A stretch of 64,000 bases of DNA from positions 2,166,451-2,230,450 of the forward strand of contig JAUPFP010000037.1 in assembly GCA_036925085.1 (NCBI GenBank), in the 5' to 3' direction. Source of the DNA: Brachycybe producta (lineage: Eukaryota > Arthropoda > Diplopoda > Playtdesmida > Andrognathidae). The notes below the pieces were generated by a model that did no database searches, was not told the DNA's origin, and was given only the letters and a program-made list of their open reading frames with translations. Each line of letters begins with the position of its first letter. Position 1 is the first letter of the stretch. Made by a program: the position numbers and the translations under genes. Of this stretch, positions 52,841-63,665 are shown in pieces.

Positions 52841-53464
52841 TTCCAGGCGTTTTTTTTTATGCGCCTCAAAAGAAATTCTTTCCAGCTTAAGTTTGTTCAA
52901 ACTGGACAATTCAAGTGGCCACTTTGAAAAGACATGAAGAGATTTTTAAGTAACACTTGTAACCTGACTGACTGTATAGACTATTCTTGAAGTGTGTTTT
53001 ACTAGCTTTTATTCTATGTTCGAAAGTGATCGAGAAAAAGCTAACAAAATAAGTTTTTCTTTCTCTTGTGAATCGATCGATTCGCTTTTTTGTTTCATTT
53101 CGTTTTCAGTGAAATTGAGAGAGAAAAAAAAAAAAGGAAGGAAATAAGTTCTCGTTCTTACTGTTATATACTCTTATAAAAGTAAAGAAGACGAAGAGAG
53201 AAAAAAAAGTGTTTCAAAAGAAGGTGGCGTCAACTCGACTTGAAAATCCTCGTAAAATATCGAAATGTCAATCGAGTTGATCAAACCACTAAACCTCTCA
53301 GCTTTTTTCCCCCTCTTCTTTTTCTTCTTCTTCTTCTTTTATTCTCACGACTTTTAAAATATATGAAGAAAAGAGAAAAAGTCTGTCACAACATTTAATT
53401 GTGATAACAAAATATTACTTTTTAAGATGTTTTATGAAAACAGCATCGATTTTTTGAGCTCTTT

Positions 53465-53735
53465 AAGTTATATTCTGCGTTTCAGTTGAGAAGCCAACAC
53501 TCAGGAGAAAACTGAAAGTGTGTTAGAAACTAGAAACGGGTAGCCGAATCACTTAAGAGTATTTTCATGTTAATATTTTTCAAAATAAACTTTTTATAGA
53601 GACAAATAACAAAATTTATTTTAAAAGATATGAACGTGAAAATACAACTAAATGTAAGTGATTGAGTTACCCTTCTAGTTTCTAAAAGACTTTCTAGCAG
53701 GTTACTCTTGATTTGGCGCTCCTCAGAGAGAAATA
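53465..53735. repeat. foldback-family element, well preserved
   Basis: The left arm (TATTCTGCGTTTCAG; GAAAGTGTGTTAGAAACTAG; CACTTAAGAGTATTTTCATG) pairs through to the right arm (GTGATTGAGTTACCCTTCTA; GTTTCTAAAAGACTTTC). It gives the clearest view of the family. Confidence 0.65.
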
Positions 53736-53764
53736 TAATCAAGAGTTAAAAAAAACCAGTTGTT

Positions 53765-53965
53765 CATAAACCAACTTAAAAGATATTTTCAAGTTGATAT
53801 CTTTCAAAATAAACTTTTTATAGAGACAAAATCACATAAAAAGTTTATTTTAAAAGATATTAACGTAAAAATACCCTTGCATGATTTAGCTACCTACTAC
53901 CCTCCTAGTTTCTTTTAATTTTGCTCTTCTGAAAAGAATTAACTAAGAGTTCGAGGGGCAGTTTT
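53765..53965. repeat. foldback-family element, inner arms only on the left
   Basis: The inner pair GATATCTTTCAAAATAAACT and AAGTTTATTTTAAAAGATAT flanks a short centre. The outer right arm CTCCTAGTTTC follows; the outer left arm is missing. It lies directly after the copy at 53465. Confidence 0.5.
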
Positions 53966-54256
53966 TATTTACACTTTTAAAAAAAAAAAAACCACCAATC
54001 CACCATAAATTTATACCGATGTGTAAGACACAAACATCGAATGAAGAAGACGACGACGAAGAATGAACAATTTCTTGCTGGCCAAAAGCCAATGAACAAA
54101 ATAAAATAAGACGTTTTTTTTTCTCTCTCTTTTTTTGGACGACCGTTGCCTCATTTCATCATCGAATAATAAGTGTTTGGTGTCATTTCATGCAAGAAAA
54201 AACACTTCGGAAATGAAAGAAATGAAAGACGAGTATCGGATGGACCAACAACATAC

Positions 54257-54329
54257 TTGGGAGTATTGTTATTTTTTTTTTCAGCATTAGGACCTACTGA
54301 GAGCTTCATGTGAGCATCTTCTCCTCTCT
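54257..54329 (-). other. probable additional 5' exon of the BTBD10 gene
   Basis: A minus-strand open stretch ends in a good donor (CCCAA|GTATGT) in phase 2. That is exactly the phase needed by the exon at 52153-51980, and the joined codon is Lys. The upstream limit is set by a possible acceptor TCTCTAAG. It has no in-frame ATG, so at least one more 5' exon would be required. Frame agreement is the only support. Confidence 0.35.
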
Positions 54330-54810
54330 TAGAGACCGACCCCCGAATTCGGAGAAGAAGAAAAATCTTTACACTTAAAAGTAGGAGGAGGAAGGGGTGG
54401 CGGCGGTCTACTAGATCTTGAATGGAATTTGTTCAAGGACTAAGTTCTACTCTTCTAGTGTGAAGGTTCTTTTGTTGAATTCGGACTTTAATAACAATAA
54501 TTTGACGGTTTTCAAGTGAAATTTTAGTTTTCACTGGTGCTTTATAAAGTAAATCCAAACTATAAAGCATCGTTTCCATTTGTACTCCATGAGTCAGTAA
54601 ACATTTTCATGAAAATATACATGAGTCCTGATTACATGTATAATTTTGCCTCCCAATAAAATGAATGAGAGAATTGCAAGAATCGTTTTGTTTAAGAGGC
54701 TATCTGCATGGGTAAGTTGAAGAAAATTACCAGTAGATGGCGCCAACATCTCAATGAATACATTTATATATTTATATATTTATATATATATATAAAAAAC
54801 TGACATTTGG
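54330..54810. other. 5' flank of the BTBD10 gene
   Basis: No further exon could be placed. It has a GC-rich purine run (54380-54415), a CTCF-like phrase AGTAGATGGCGCCA at about 54732, and a TATATA microsatellite at about 54765-54795. Confidence 0.4.
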
Positions 54811-55286
54811 ATGATGCAATATCTGGTATAACCGTTTAACATGGTGTGTTTTTGTGTTTTCGTTTATATTTCTCTCTTTTTACGTACACAGTCATTTTTG
54901 AAACGTAATTTTTAGTGCAATAAACAATCAAAATATACTGTGAATCTTCTGATACTTTTACAAAACCTAGTTCTGGTTCTTACTATTTTTCAAATAATTC
55001 TGAAAATAGCCTATATGATAATTTCTGTTAGGCGATTAGAAACGAACTATTCATCTATGAAAATTAGCATGTGGGCTATTTTCAAAACTTTTTTTTTTTT
55101 TAAAAAATAGAAGGAATCATAACTAAGGTTTTACAAAAAAATATCATTCAATTTACAGTATATTTGAATGCTTTTATTGCATTTTGAATTACGTTTCAAA
55201 CATACAACTGTACGCAAACAAGAAAGACTAATCGAAAACAGAGACACAAACACCATGTTAAACGGCTATACCAGATATTGCATCAT
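54811..55286. mobile_element. inverted-repeat element, about 50-bp ends
   Basis: The left end ATGATGCAATATCTGGTATA, continuing ACCGTTTAACATGGTGT, is mirrored by ACACCATGTTAAACGGC, then TATACCAGATATTGCATCAT. A diverged right end recurs at about 58960-59000. There is no ORF. Confidence 0.7.
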
Positions 55287-55391
55287 AATGATTTTTTTTT
55301 TGTCATGCGACAGTCTTTTAGTTTTAAACTGTTGAAAACGTTTCGTATCATTCGTTTTCTCTGGCAGGATTTGAAGTGAGAACAGCATATA

Positions 55392-55979
55392 TAGTGATGT
55401 TCCGATAGCGATATGAATATGAATACTATCGCGATAGTCAACTACTCGATAGTCAAACTATCGAGTGGTTTAGAAATCGATAGTTCTATCGATAGATTTA
55501 CGAACTATCGATAGTTTTACGAACTATCGATAGTTTAAAAAAAAATTCAACACACTGTCTCACTGTGACTCTCACATAAACAATAATGTATCTGAAATAG
55601 TGGATGCTAGGTGGCGCCATAATTATTTCAATTTGTCGTTTGTACATATGCACTGTGTTTACATTGCTCATGGCGTACATGGTTCACAAGGAGCAATGTG
55701 CACTATGTGCATATTTTTACATTTTTTTTTATTTTGTAATATTTCCATGTTTTTTCTTAATTTGTACTATTGCCATGGTTTAGTTTCATAAGAATTAAAG
55801 TTAAGAATTTATTGGCTAACAGGTTTTTAATGTAGCTTTTAACTTGCAACCCTGAAAAAAGTTGAAAACTATTGATAGTACTATCGATAGTGAAGTGACT
55901 ATCGATACTATCTATTGGTCCTGTAAAATACTATCGATAGTGCTATCGATAGTTTATTTTTGACTATCGCACATCACTA
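55392..55979. mobile_element. non-autonomous hAT-type element with TATCGATAG arrays
   Basis: The ends are TAGTGATGTTCCGATAG and, mirrored, TAGTGATGTGCGATAG. They are flanked by an exact 8-bp duplication AGCATATA (55384-55391 and 55980-55987). Both subterminal regions are packed with the palindrome CTATCGATAG, as expected of repeated transposase-binding sites. There is no transposase. A CTCF-like phrase GCTAGGTGGCGCCA lies inside at about 55606. Confidence 0.82.
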
Positions 55980-55987
55980 AGCATATA

Positions 55988-56412
55988 TCTAACAAAAGCT
56001 GCTTTTCTATCAGACTAAATGACACAATTCTAATTTTTTTTTGTCATCCCCTTTGACGTCACAAGCTTCATCTTATGACGAGGCAACTATATAATTATGA
56101 TGATGATGATTTTTATGTTTTGTGACTAACCACACAAACATCCCTGCCTCAGGCAGAATACTTCTCAATGTCCTTCCTTACTAGCCATTTTTGCTGCCAA
56201 ATAGGCCTACTGTACAAAACCATATTGGGGGAAACTCTTCTAAAAGTGGCAACCACAGATGAAAACGTCATCTTGTGACTTTTGAGTTGCTTTAGGGCAT
56301 TGTTGAAACATAATAGGTATTCAGATGAATATCATTTTTTCCCAGTATATTCTATAAAGAAATATGATAAATTAAATTAGTTAAAATTTGTATATAAAAA
56401 TGGTGTGTTCCC
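55988..56412. other. spacer between elements
   Basis: No gene. A half copy of the GACGTCACAAGCTT-bearing element seen at 62896-63450 lies at about 56000-56070. Confidence 0.4.
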
Positions 56413-56728
56413 TTTCCGTTGAAATTGTTTCCATCGACAACCCTCAGGGATTAGATTGGAGGCTAACAGTGACGTCAATAAAAAAATTATAGACCTTTTT
56501 TCATCAAAAGGGTCACTACAGCTACCGGGAGGTAGCTGGATCGATTAGGTTCGGTTAGGTTTAGGTTAGGATCGTTAAGGTTCGGTTAGGCTAGGGAGAA
56601 AGGGTTATTTTTTAGCTGTAGTGACGAGAAAGTGATAAAAAAGGTCTATATTTTCTCCCCCTATGACGTCACTGTTAGCCTCCAATCCCTGAGGCTTGTC
56701 GAGGGAAAAAAATTCGACCGAAACGGAT
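56413..56728. repeat. foldback element with a TTAGG-like core
   Basis: Arms of about 90 bp: GGAGGCTAACAGTGACGTCA near 56458 and TGACGTCACTGTTAGCCTCC near 56663 pair exactly, extending outwards through CCCTCAGGGATTAGATT and its mirror. The centre (56543-56592) is a string of TTAGG and TTCGG units. Confidence 0.7.
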
Positions 56729-57960
56729 ACCGCCATAAAAAAATTTCTTTTAAAATTTCCAACATTAATTAAACAAAAAAAAAAGCTATTATTATTGATA
56801 AATGAATACTTGTATGTATTTCTCACGGGTCTGATGAGGTTTATGTGTGTCATCTGGACCAGATATGCTTTGTAGGGCCCTTATGAAACCTGGTGTACTT
56901 TTGAAAAAAGAGCAGCCTCATGGACTTTGTGGGTCTGACTGGTTTTTTTTAAATGAACACAGCCAACATTCTTTATGGGCCATACGGGCCCACTATTAAG
57001 TTTTGTGAACTGAGCCATATGTATGTTTGCAACAGTGGGTCAACATTAAATGGGCTCCAAGTGCTGGGCCAAAAGATAAGTTGCTAACTGCCAAAGTTTT
57101 ACCAACATGTTACGCTGTATAGATTTCTGTATAAAAGGTTTATAAAACCTCAAATAACAAATTAAAAGTATCTCATCTTCAATGTTTTATTTGTAGAAAA
57201 CAATTTCTATATTTAATGATTTTGTTTTCTCTAAACGTTCGTTTCACTTATTCATTTTATTTTTCAGTAAATCTTTATGAGAGTGAGTGAGTGAGAGAGA
57301 AAACATTTTCTCATTTTGAGTTTTAGATCAAATAAGAACTTCTCAAGATAAATGACACTCAAAAGAGTTGCCAATCATGTACTTAAAAAAGTAGAAATAC
57401 ACTTCAATGTATATAATGTATAATATACATTTGAAAGTTGTCAATGTTTTTTTTATATACAAACAACATATATATAGAGAGAGAATCTCCAAGTATTAAT
57501 AACAATAATATGAAGTTACTGAGAAAAAAGAGAAGAGAAAATGTCTCTTTTAAAAGTTTCCCCCCGGAGATCTTTATGTTCATTTTCTTAGTATTAAGAC
57601 ACAGAGAGAAAAAATAAGAATTGATGTTATTTTTAAAGATGGTCATGAGAGAGAGAGAGAGAGTCAAAATTATAGATCACATTTTTGTTTGTTTGTCGTC
57701 TTAATACATTAGTAGTGTTGTAGGCCTACACTGTACATACATTATTACAACAATAGAATTGTACATCTTCTGAGAAACATAAGATGTGTTTGTTTATAAA
57801 CAAAAATATCCTCTTTCATACAATATTTCAAAAAAAAAAAAAATGTCCACTATACCAAGAAGAAAACTTTGAAATTATAAACAATGCAAATAGATCATTT
57901 ATTACGCCACTAGCCCTCGTCCCATCGAAATGTACTGACTGAAGACACGCTTTTTAACTC
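56729..57960. other. repeat-rich spacer
   Basis: No gene. GGGCC-rich phrases at about 56870-57060 resemble those at 46140-46290. Short GA microsatellites occur at 57284, 57475 and 57648. Confidence 0.4.
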
Positions 57961-58169
57961 ACAGGCAATCAGAAATCGGGACATACAGAAGTTGGCTCCG
58001 CCCTTTTTATGACGAACGAGCAACTTCTAATTGGTTGGTTATGTAGTCTGACCGTCACATGCTCCGCCCTTATCAACGTCGAACCACACAACAAACCAAT
58101 TAGAAGTTGCTCGTTTGTCATAAAAAGGGCGGAGCCAACTTCTGTATGTCCCGATTTCTAATTGCCTGT
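57961..58169. mobile_element. MITE, ACAGGCAAT family, copy 1
   Basis: It reads as an almost complete palindrome of 209 bp: ACAGGCAATCAGAAATCGGG at the start and CCCGATTTCTAATTGCCTGT at the end, with AAGTTGGCTCCGCCCTTTTT and its mirror inside. The flanks TTTAACTC (to 57960) and TTTAACTC (from 58171) are duplicated, with a ninth base differing. Confidence 0.8.
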
Positions 58170-59211
58170 CTTTAACTCTGACTCATCTTCCTTTTTTTTT
58201 TCTCACGTGGCAAACTTTTAATTGCGTCATCGCTATTTCTACACGTGTTCTCCCTTCAATTATATTGTGTTCTGGAGGTGAGTTTGTCACGTGCTGATAA
58301 TGAAGGTTGTTTTGGACAGCAATGTAATGTCACTTCCATAAAAATATATCGAAATGACGTCACATTGTTGACTAAATCAATGAATAATAAGAATGACCGG
58401 TCTATTTTTTTTAATTTTTAGCCTCTACGGCTATTATTGGGTGCCGTTCGACGCGGTGGCGGTCACGCAATGCACCTTTATTTCCAATTCCACAAGTTAA
58501 AAACTTGGAAGTGAACCTTAATATGAGGGTTAACATCAGTATTCAGTATAACGTTTGTTCATCATGATTCTATCTAGAGCACCGTCTTTTCACCTCAAAT
58601 ATCAAGCATTTATCTAAGTTTTTATTGTCAAAATAGCCACTAAAACAATCATTCGGTTAATACCAGTTACCCTGAAGTCATATAAAAGTATCAATGGATA
58701 ATGTAAGACACCCACTGAATTATTTTTAACGTAATATTGGATGGCTTTTGGGCGAAAAGAGACAATTTTTAGCGATCCATTTTTGTTCGTTTATGCAAAT
58801 TATAGCATGTAGGCTATTTCCAGAATTCTTGTAAAATCAGAAAATGATCATAATTTGGTTGTGCAAAAGTATCAGTGGATTCGCAGTTTATTTCAGTGCA
58901 TATTATTGCACTTTTAATTATGTTTCCAAAATAACTGTGCGCTAAAACAGAGAGAATGTAAAAAACAACCGTTTAGTTATACCAGGTATTGCATCATTCA
59001 AACCTGACCTCACGTCATGTACGTAGTTTCCTAATTTTGACATTTGTTTGCAACTAGTGTTTATTGAATTTCACGTTTATTCAGTTTGTCAATTTGTTCA
59101 ATTTGGCCGCTAGATCAGCGCCACTCAGAAATTTCAACATATACAAAAAAAATCTACATTCAGAGAGAAGGAAGGATAACTGAATAAATCAGGATGTTTC
59201 TATGTAGAAAC
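58170..59211. other. spacer between MITEs
   Basis: No gene. It holds a diverged relative of the 54811-55286 element (right end about 58960-59000) and an ATGACGTCACATTGTTGA phrase at about 58355, which also occurs near 43903 and 48700. Confidence 0.4.
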
Positions 59212-59356
59212 CAGAAGCAGTTGGGCGCAGCCAGAAAAGTTCGTTCTCTGACTGGTTATTTAGGGTTGTTACGTGTTTGATTCTGTTTGTTATTGGTCTG
59301 ATGTTCATAAAAGGGCGGGGCTAACAGAATTTTTCTGGCTGCGCCCAACTGCCTGT
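59212..59356. mobile_element. short MITE with 8-bp target duplication
   Basis: The inner end AGTTGGGCGCAGCCAGAAAA is mirrored by TTTTCTGGCTGCGCCCAACT. GTAGAAAC is duplicated on both sides (59204-59211, 59357-59364). The right end GCCTGT and a GGGCGGGGCTAA phrase recall the ACAGGCAAT family. Confidence 0.7.
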
Positions 59357-59364
59357 GTAGAAAC

Positions 59365-60309
59365 TCGAGTTTAGAGAGTTCAACTTTGAAGTAGGAAGTT
59401 GCTCTTCTCGGTTTGCTTCTTGAATTTCAGCCTAATTTTGTTGAATATTATATTTTTTTTTTCTGATTCCAGCGAGCATCCTCATTTTTCTCTCATTCGT
59501 TTTTAACCTGTTCTTTCTTTCCGACTAGACAACAAAAAAAGTTCACGAAAAACAAAAAAAAAAAAGTCATTCAGGACCTTCAAATTTCCATTTTTCTTTG
59601 TTCTTTCATAACTTTTGTCCTTGTTTTTATTTCAAGACATTCATGAATCATGAGGCGCATTCCAAAACGAATAGAAAAAACAAAACAAAAAACTATTAAT
59701 ATCTATAAAGAAAACAGAAAAGTAGCGTCCGGAAACAACACGTGAGAGCGCGTCTGTTAAGAAAACATGTCTGGAAAATATGCTCGCGACGCTTACCTTT
59801 CTCAAGAAAGCAAGTATCTACTCCATATAGGCTTACTTGATTTCTCGAGTAAATTATTCTTAAACACATTCGGAAACTCTTTACTTTTACAGAATTGTCT
59901 AAGAGGTAGAGCAAATCACTATTTCTAGCAGAGTAGATTGATTTTAATCAATAGATTTTTTTTTTAAAAAAATATCAAAATCAACATGATCTGATTAAAT
60001 CATGATTTAATCATAAAACTTTGCAAAACCATAAAAATCAAGTGATATAAAATCATATATTTCCAGAATTTAGTCTCTTGTCATGCAGCAATTTTCATTT
60101 TCATTTTCAAAAGGGGCAATTTGATGAAAATTTAAATGAAAAAAAATCTGATTTAATTAAAAAAATAGGGGTTTTAATTTTTTTTTTTAGAAAAATTATA
60201 ATTTTTATCCACCCTGTTGTTTTCTAAAATAGTTTACAGAACAAAGAAATAAATGCTTAGTTTCCGATTGCACCCTATATTATATATTCAACCTTGCTCT
60301 CTTCGTCTT

Positions 60310-60312
<3 letters not shown>
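59365..60312. other. AT-rich spacer, possible hAT relic
   Basis: No gene. Around 59932-60222 a stretch opens CAGAGTAGATTGATTTTAAT and closes with a mirror-like ATCCACCCTG, with AAATCTGATTTAATT phrases inside. It may be a degraded hAT copy. Confidence 0.35.

Positions 60313-60394
<82 letters not shown>
60313..60394. repeat. (CT)n microsatellite
   Basis: About 40 uninterrupted CT units. It creates spurious Leu/Ser ORFs. Confidence 0.97.
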
Positions 60395-60396
<2 letters not shown>

Positions 60397-61379
60397 CTTC
60401 ATTTTTTAGTGTCATGGAAACGAAAATTTCCTTTTTCTCTCTCTCCTTCCCTACCTCTTCGTGTTTATTTTTATGTCAAGAAGAGAGAATTTCGTTTTCC
60501 CTGAGCTACCGTAAAAGAGAAGGAGCTCCGAAAATGAATGAGATCAAGAGAGGGAGAGAGAGTGGAACCCCTAAGGGGAGAAAACAAGGAGAAGGTTCCG
60601 TGTTATATGAAAGAAAAATCAATAGTTCAAAGGAGATGGGGAAGGTGGAGGGGAGGACAGAATGAGTTTGATATGAATTCGATTGGAATCGTGTTTGTAC
60701 AATAAGCTTATGTATGCATTTTTCTCCTCCATCCTCCGCCTCACCCTCTCACCCACACTCTCTATTCTCGTTTAAATTCAATGCAAAACTAGCAAAAATT
60801 GATATAGCACGAAAATAATTGAGGTACACATAATATAATGGATTGAAAAAAGGGGAGATAAAAGAGAGGCAAAAGTGAGAGATTTTTTTCTTTCTTCTTG
60901 CAATTCTTCAAATCAGTAAATTCCACCTTTTCTCTCACTCTTATACCCCTGTACACACAAAAACACATTTATATGTATTTAACAATTAAATATAACAAGT
61001 TCTTGAATTCATTTAGCTCATGTGTGCACTAGGTTTTAAACACATTCAGTTCTAAATGAGTTGCTACAACTCAGTCAACATATGTGTGTGAAAGTGTATT
61101 GTGGCCCTGTAGGTGTTTGCAATGCATCATGGGACATTTCGAACAGACAATTTTAATATGCATAACAGCCATTTGAAGGAGCGAGCACCTTTGTTTTTGT
61201 TTTTTTTTAAAAACAATGTCATGTGTGTACACTAGGCCCTACATGACATTAAATACATTTTGCTGAATGTATTTCTCCTCATGTTTTTACAAGAGGACCA
61301 CACCAGCTGAAAAAAAAACTCACTGAATTTCACTTTGTAAGGCATTTACCAGAAGCACCATATTAAATCTTTTTGAGAA
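60395..61379. other. purine/pyrimidine-skewed spacer
   Basis: No gene. Polypurine (60480-60660) and CT-rich (60720-60770) tracts follow the microsatellite; the rest is AT-rich. Confidence 0.4.
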
Positions 61380-61851
61380 CAGACTAATCGTAGGTCACTA
61401 GGTGACCTACACTTTCAGATAACATTTTGGAGAAGAAACGTGGAGTCACTCAGTGACACAGGCAATTAGAAAATGGGATGAACAGAAGTTGGCTCCGCCC
61501 TTTTTATGACGAACGGCAACTTCTAATTGGTTTGTTGTGTGGTTCGACGTTGAAAAGGGCGGAGCATGTGACGTCAGACAACACAACCAACCAATTAGAA
61601 GTTGCCGGTCGTCATAAAAAGGGCGGAGCCAACTTCTGTTCATCCCGTTTTCTAATTGCCTGTCTCAGTGACCTACACTTTTTTACATGTTGAGGGGTTG
61701 CACTCCTCACACCCCCTGCAACAAGCTTAATTTAACGTAACTCCACCTCTAATCACGGATATAAAAAAAAGTACTCAAGTCTAGGTGTAGGTCACTGAGT
61801 GACTTACAGTTCTGAAGTGTGTAGGTCACTTAGTGACCTATGATTAGTCTG
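61380..61851. mobile_element. inverted-repeat element with AGGTCACT palindromes, hosting a MITE
   Basis: The left end CAGACTAATCGTAGGTCACT, continuing AGGTGACCTACAC, is mirrored at the right end by GTGTAGGTCACT..AGTGACCTATGATTAGTCTG. Pairing spans about 40 bp. No clear target duplication. The MITE at 61458-61663 sits inside and duplicated a piece of it (CTCAGTGAC). Confidence 0.7.
61458..61663. mobile_element. MITE, ACAGGCAAT family, copy 2
   Basis: ACAGGCAATTAGAAAATGGG and its mirror CCCGTTTTCTAATTGCCTGT close a 206-bp near-palindrome very similar to copy 1. CTCAGTGAC is duplicated on both sides (61449-61457, 61664-61672). The two 65-70 codon ORFs on opposite strands are the same peptide read from each arm. 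Confidence 0.85.
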
Positions 61852-61898
61852 CCCCTTTGAGTGCAAAACAACACACAGCATTATTTTTTCAATTTCTA

Positions 61899-62102
61899 AA
61901 GCTTGTCACACATACTACGTTGGATCGAAATACAATGTGTCGCAATGACGCAATGAACAAGCATTTCAATAGAGCCTCGCCGACGTGGCGTTTACGATCT
62001 GATCCAAGCTAGTGTGCCGTGGCTCTATTGAAATGCTTGTTATCAAAATAGATTCTGATTCTTTCCGTTCCTATCGTTCCGATGTAGTGTGTGGCAGGCT
62101 TA
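61899..62102. mobile_element. nested-arm inverted-repeat element
   Basis: The outer arms AAGCTTGTCACACATACTAC and GTAGTGTGTGGCAGGCTT pair. An inner pair AACAAGCATTTCAATAGAGC and GCTCTATTGAAATGCTTGTT is exact. No ORF. Confidence 0.65.
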
Positions 62103-62450
62103 ATTCTATTTTTCTGGTGGTTTTTCAGCGTGTACGATTCTTCCCTTACTCTCTCTCTCTCTCACTCTCTTTTTCATTTCATTTCCTTCTTTTTATTATA
62201 TAATGGATACTTTTATATAAATGTAACAAAAAAGATGATGGAAAATTCAGGTTTTTTTTCTTTCTCTTTTTTCATTTACTTTCACTTTTTTGTGTGTAAT
62301 TTTTGGTACATTTATCTTTAAACACCTAAACAAAATATATGTTATTGTTACATTCAATCAGACTGGAAAAATAATGTGTCTGGTGAAGTCGAATCAGAGA
62401 AATAACAAAAATAGAGAAAGTAGGATTTATGTGTGTGTCTCAAGACTTCC

Positions 62451-62452
<2 letters not shown>

Positions 62453-62502
<50 letters not shown>

Positions 62503-62503
62503 G

Positions 62504-62541
<38 letters not shown>
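62453..62541. repeat. (TA)n microsatellites
   Basis: Two TA runs, separated by ATGGAATA. The ATTATA ends around the gap make the region self-complementary. Confidence 0.95.
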
Positions 62542-62545
<4 letters not shown>

Positions 62546-62895
62546 TACCTTGAATTGAACACACATTATTGGTGTTCAGCCCAGCGTTTAACGCAGAATA
62601 ACAACCAAAATAACATTCTCTTTTATTTTGATAACCTAGTCACAAACAGACATACGTACATTTATATAATAAATAACCGTGGTTTTTTTTGCTTACGTCT
62701 CTATATATTCTAGCTATATATATATTAGTCAGTATTTCATTGAGATCTAATTATTGACGTGCTTAGAAAACAAGCTTTTTTATGTTTTGTGTGTATGTGT
62801 GCCATCAGTGATTGCTTCATTTCAGGAGCTGCATTTAATCATTTTCACTTCTATCAAAGTTTAGCTGATATATAGTCGCCTCACTGTGTAACTTG

Positions 62896-63450
62896 AAACT
62901 TGTGTGACGTCAGATTACATTACCCAAAATAATCTATTAAATTGTATCATTTTTGCCTGATAGAAAAACGATTATATAATAAATGTTCTTAACAGTTTAA
63001 AAAGAAAATATTTGTTTTTCAGTATTTCTGTTATTAGTTAATAGTTATTACTTAGAATGTCGGATTTGTATGCTAATATCAAACAAGTGTTTCTCAATTT
63101 GTGGCTCAAAAGTGTGAATTGTGAAGTAATAATTATCATTAGAGCAACTACAATTATGCTTTTTCTAATCAAAAAGGCTTGTTAGATTCTATATGTCTGG
63201 TTACTATCTGTTTTCAACTAGAGTTCTAGCCTCTAACCAGTGTTTTTGATTGAAAAAACTCATAATTGTTGGTTGATCTAAACTGGGATTGTTACTTCAC
63301 AATTTGGCTGTTAATTGGTCCACAGATTAAGAAACAGTTCCTTAATATTGCATAAAAATCCGACACCCCCCTCCCCTTTTTTATCTTTCTATCAGGCAAA
63401 ATTAATCAATTCTTGTGTTTTCTGATCAACATCTCTGACGTCACAAGCTT
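62896..63450. mobile_element. inverted-repeat element with GACGTCA ends
   Basis: The left end (ACTTGTGTGACGTCAGA, later TTGCCTGATAGAAA at 62954) is mirrored by the right end (TTTCTATCAGGCAAAATTAA at 63386, later TCTGACGTCACAAGCTT). The arms are about 70 bp. A half copy is at about 56000-56070. No ORF. Confidence 0.6.
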
Positions 63451-63569
63451 TTAAAAGTTACAATGAGACGACTTTACATAAAAAAAGTATGGTTGAAAGT
63501 CAAAGGTGGAAACTTGACACTTGATTTTCAATTTGATTCCTCTGATAAATTTTCCAACGCTTCCCCAAC

Positions 63570-63665
63570 TCTTGATTATTCTGTCTTTCAGAAACAGAAA
63601 GAAGAGAAATTAGAAAGTGTTTTAGAAACTAGAAGGGTAACTTAATATCACGTAAGTTTTTTTCT
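63570..63665. repeat. foldback-family arm near window end
   Basis: AACTCTTGATTATTCTGTCT, then GTGTTTTAGAAACTAGAAGG: the family's left arm. The partner arm is not in the window before the next repeat begins. Confidence 0.55.

Noticed and set aside
60253-60665. Leu/Ser-rich ORFs
   Set aside because: Translation of the CT microsatellite and adjoining purine tract.
61446-61693. Two ORFs on opposite strands with nearly the same peptide
   Set aside because: Produced by the palindromic MITE, not by genes.
62290-62713. Tyr/Ile-rich ORFs
   Set aside because: Translation of TA microsatellites.
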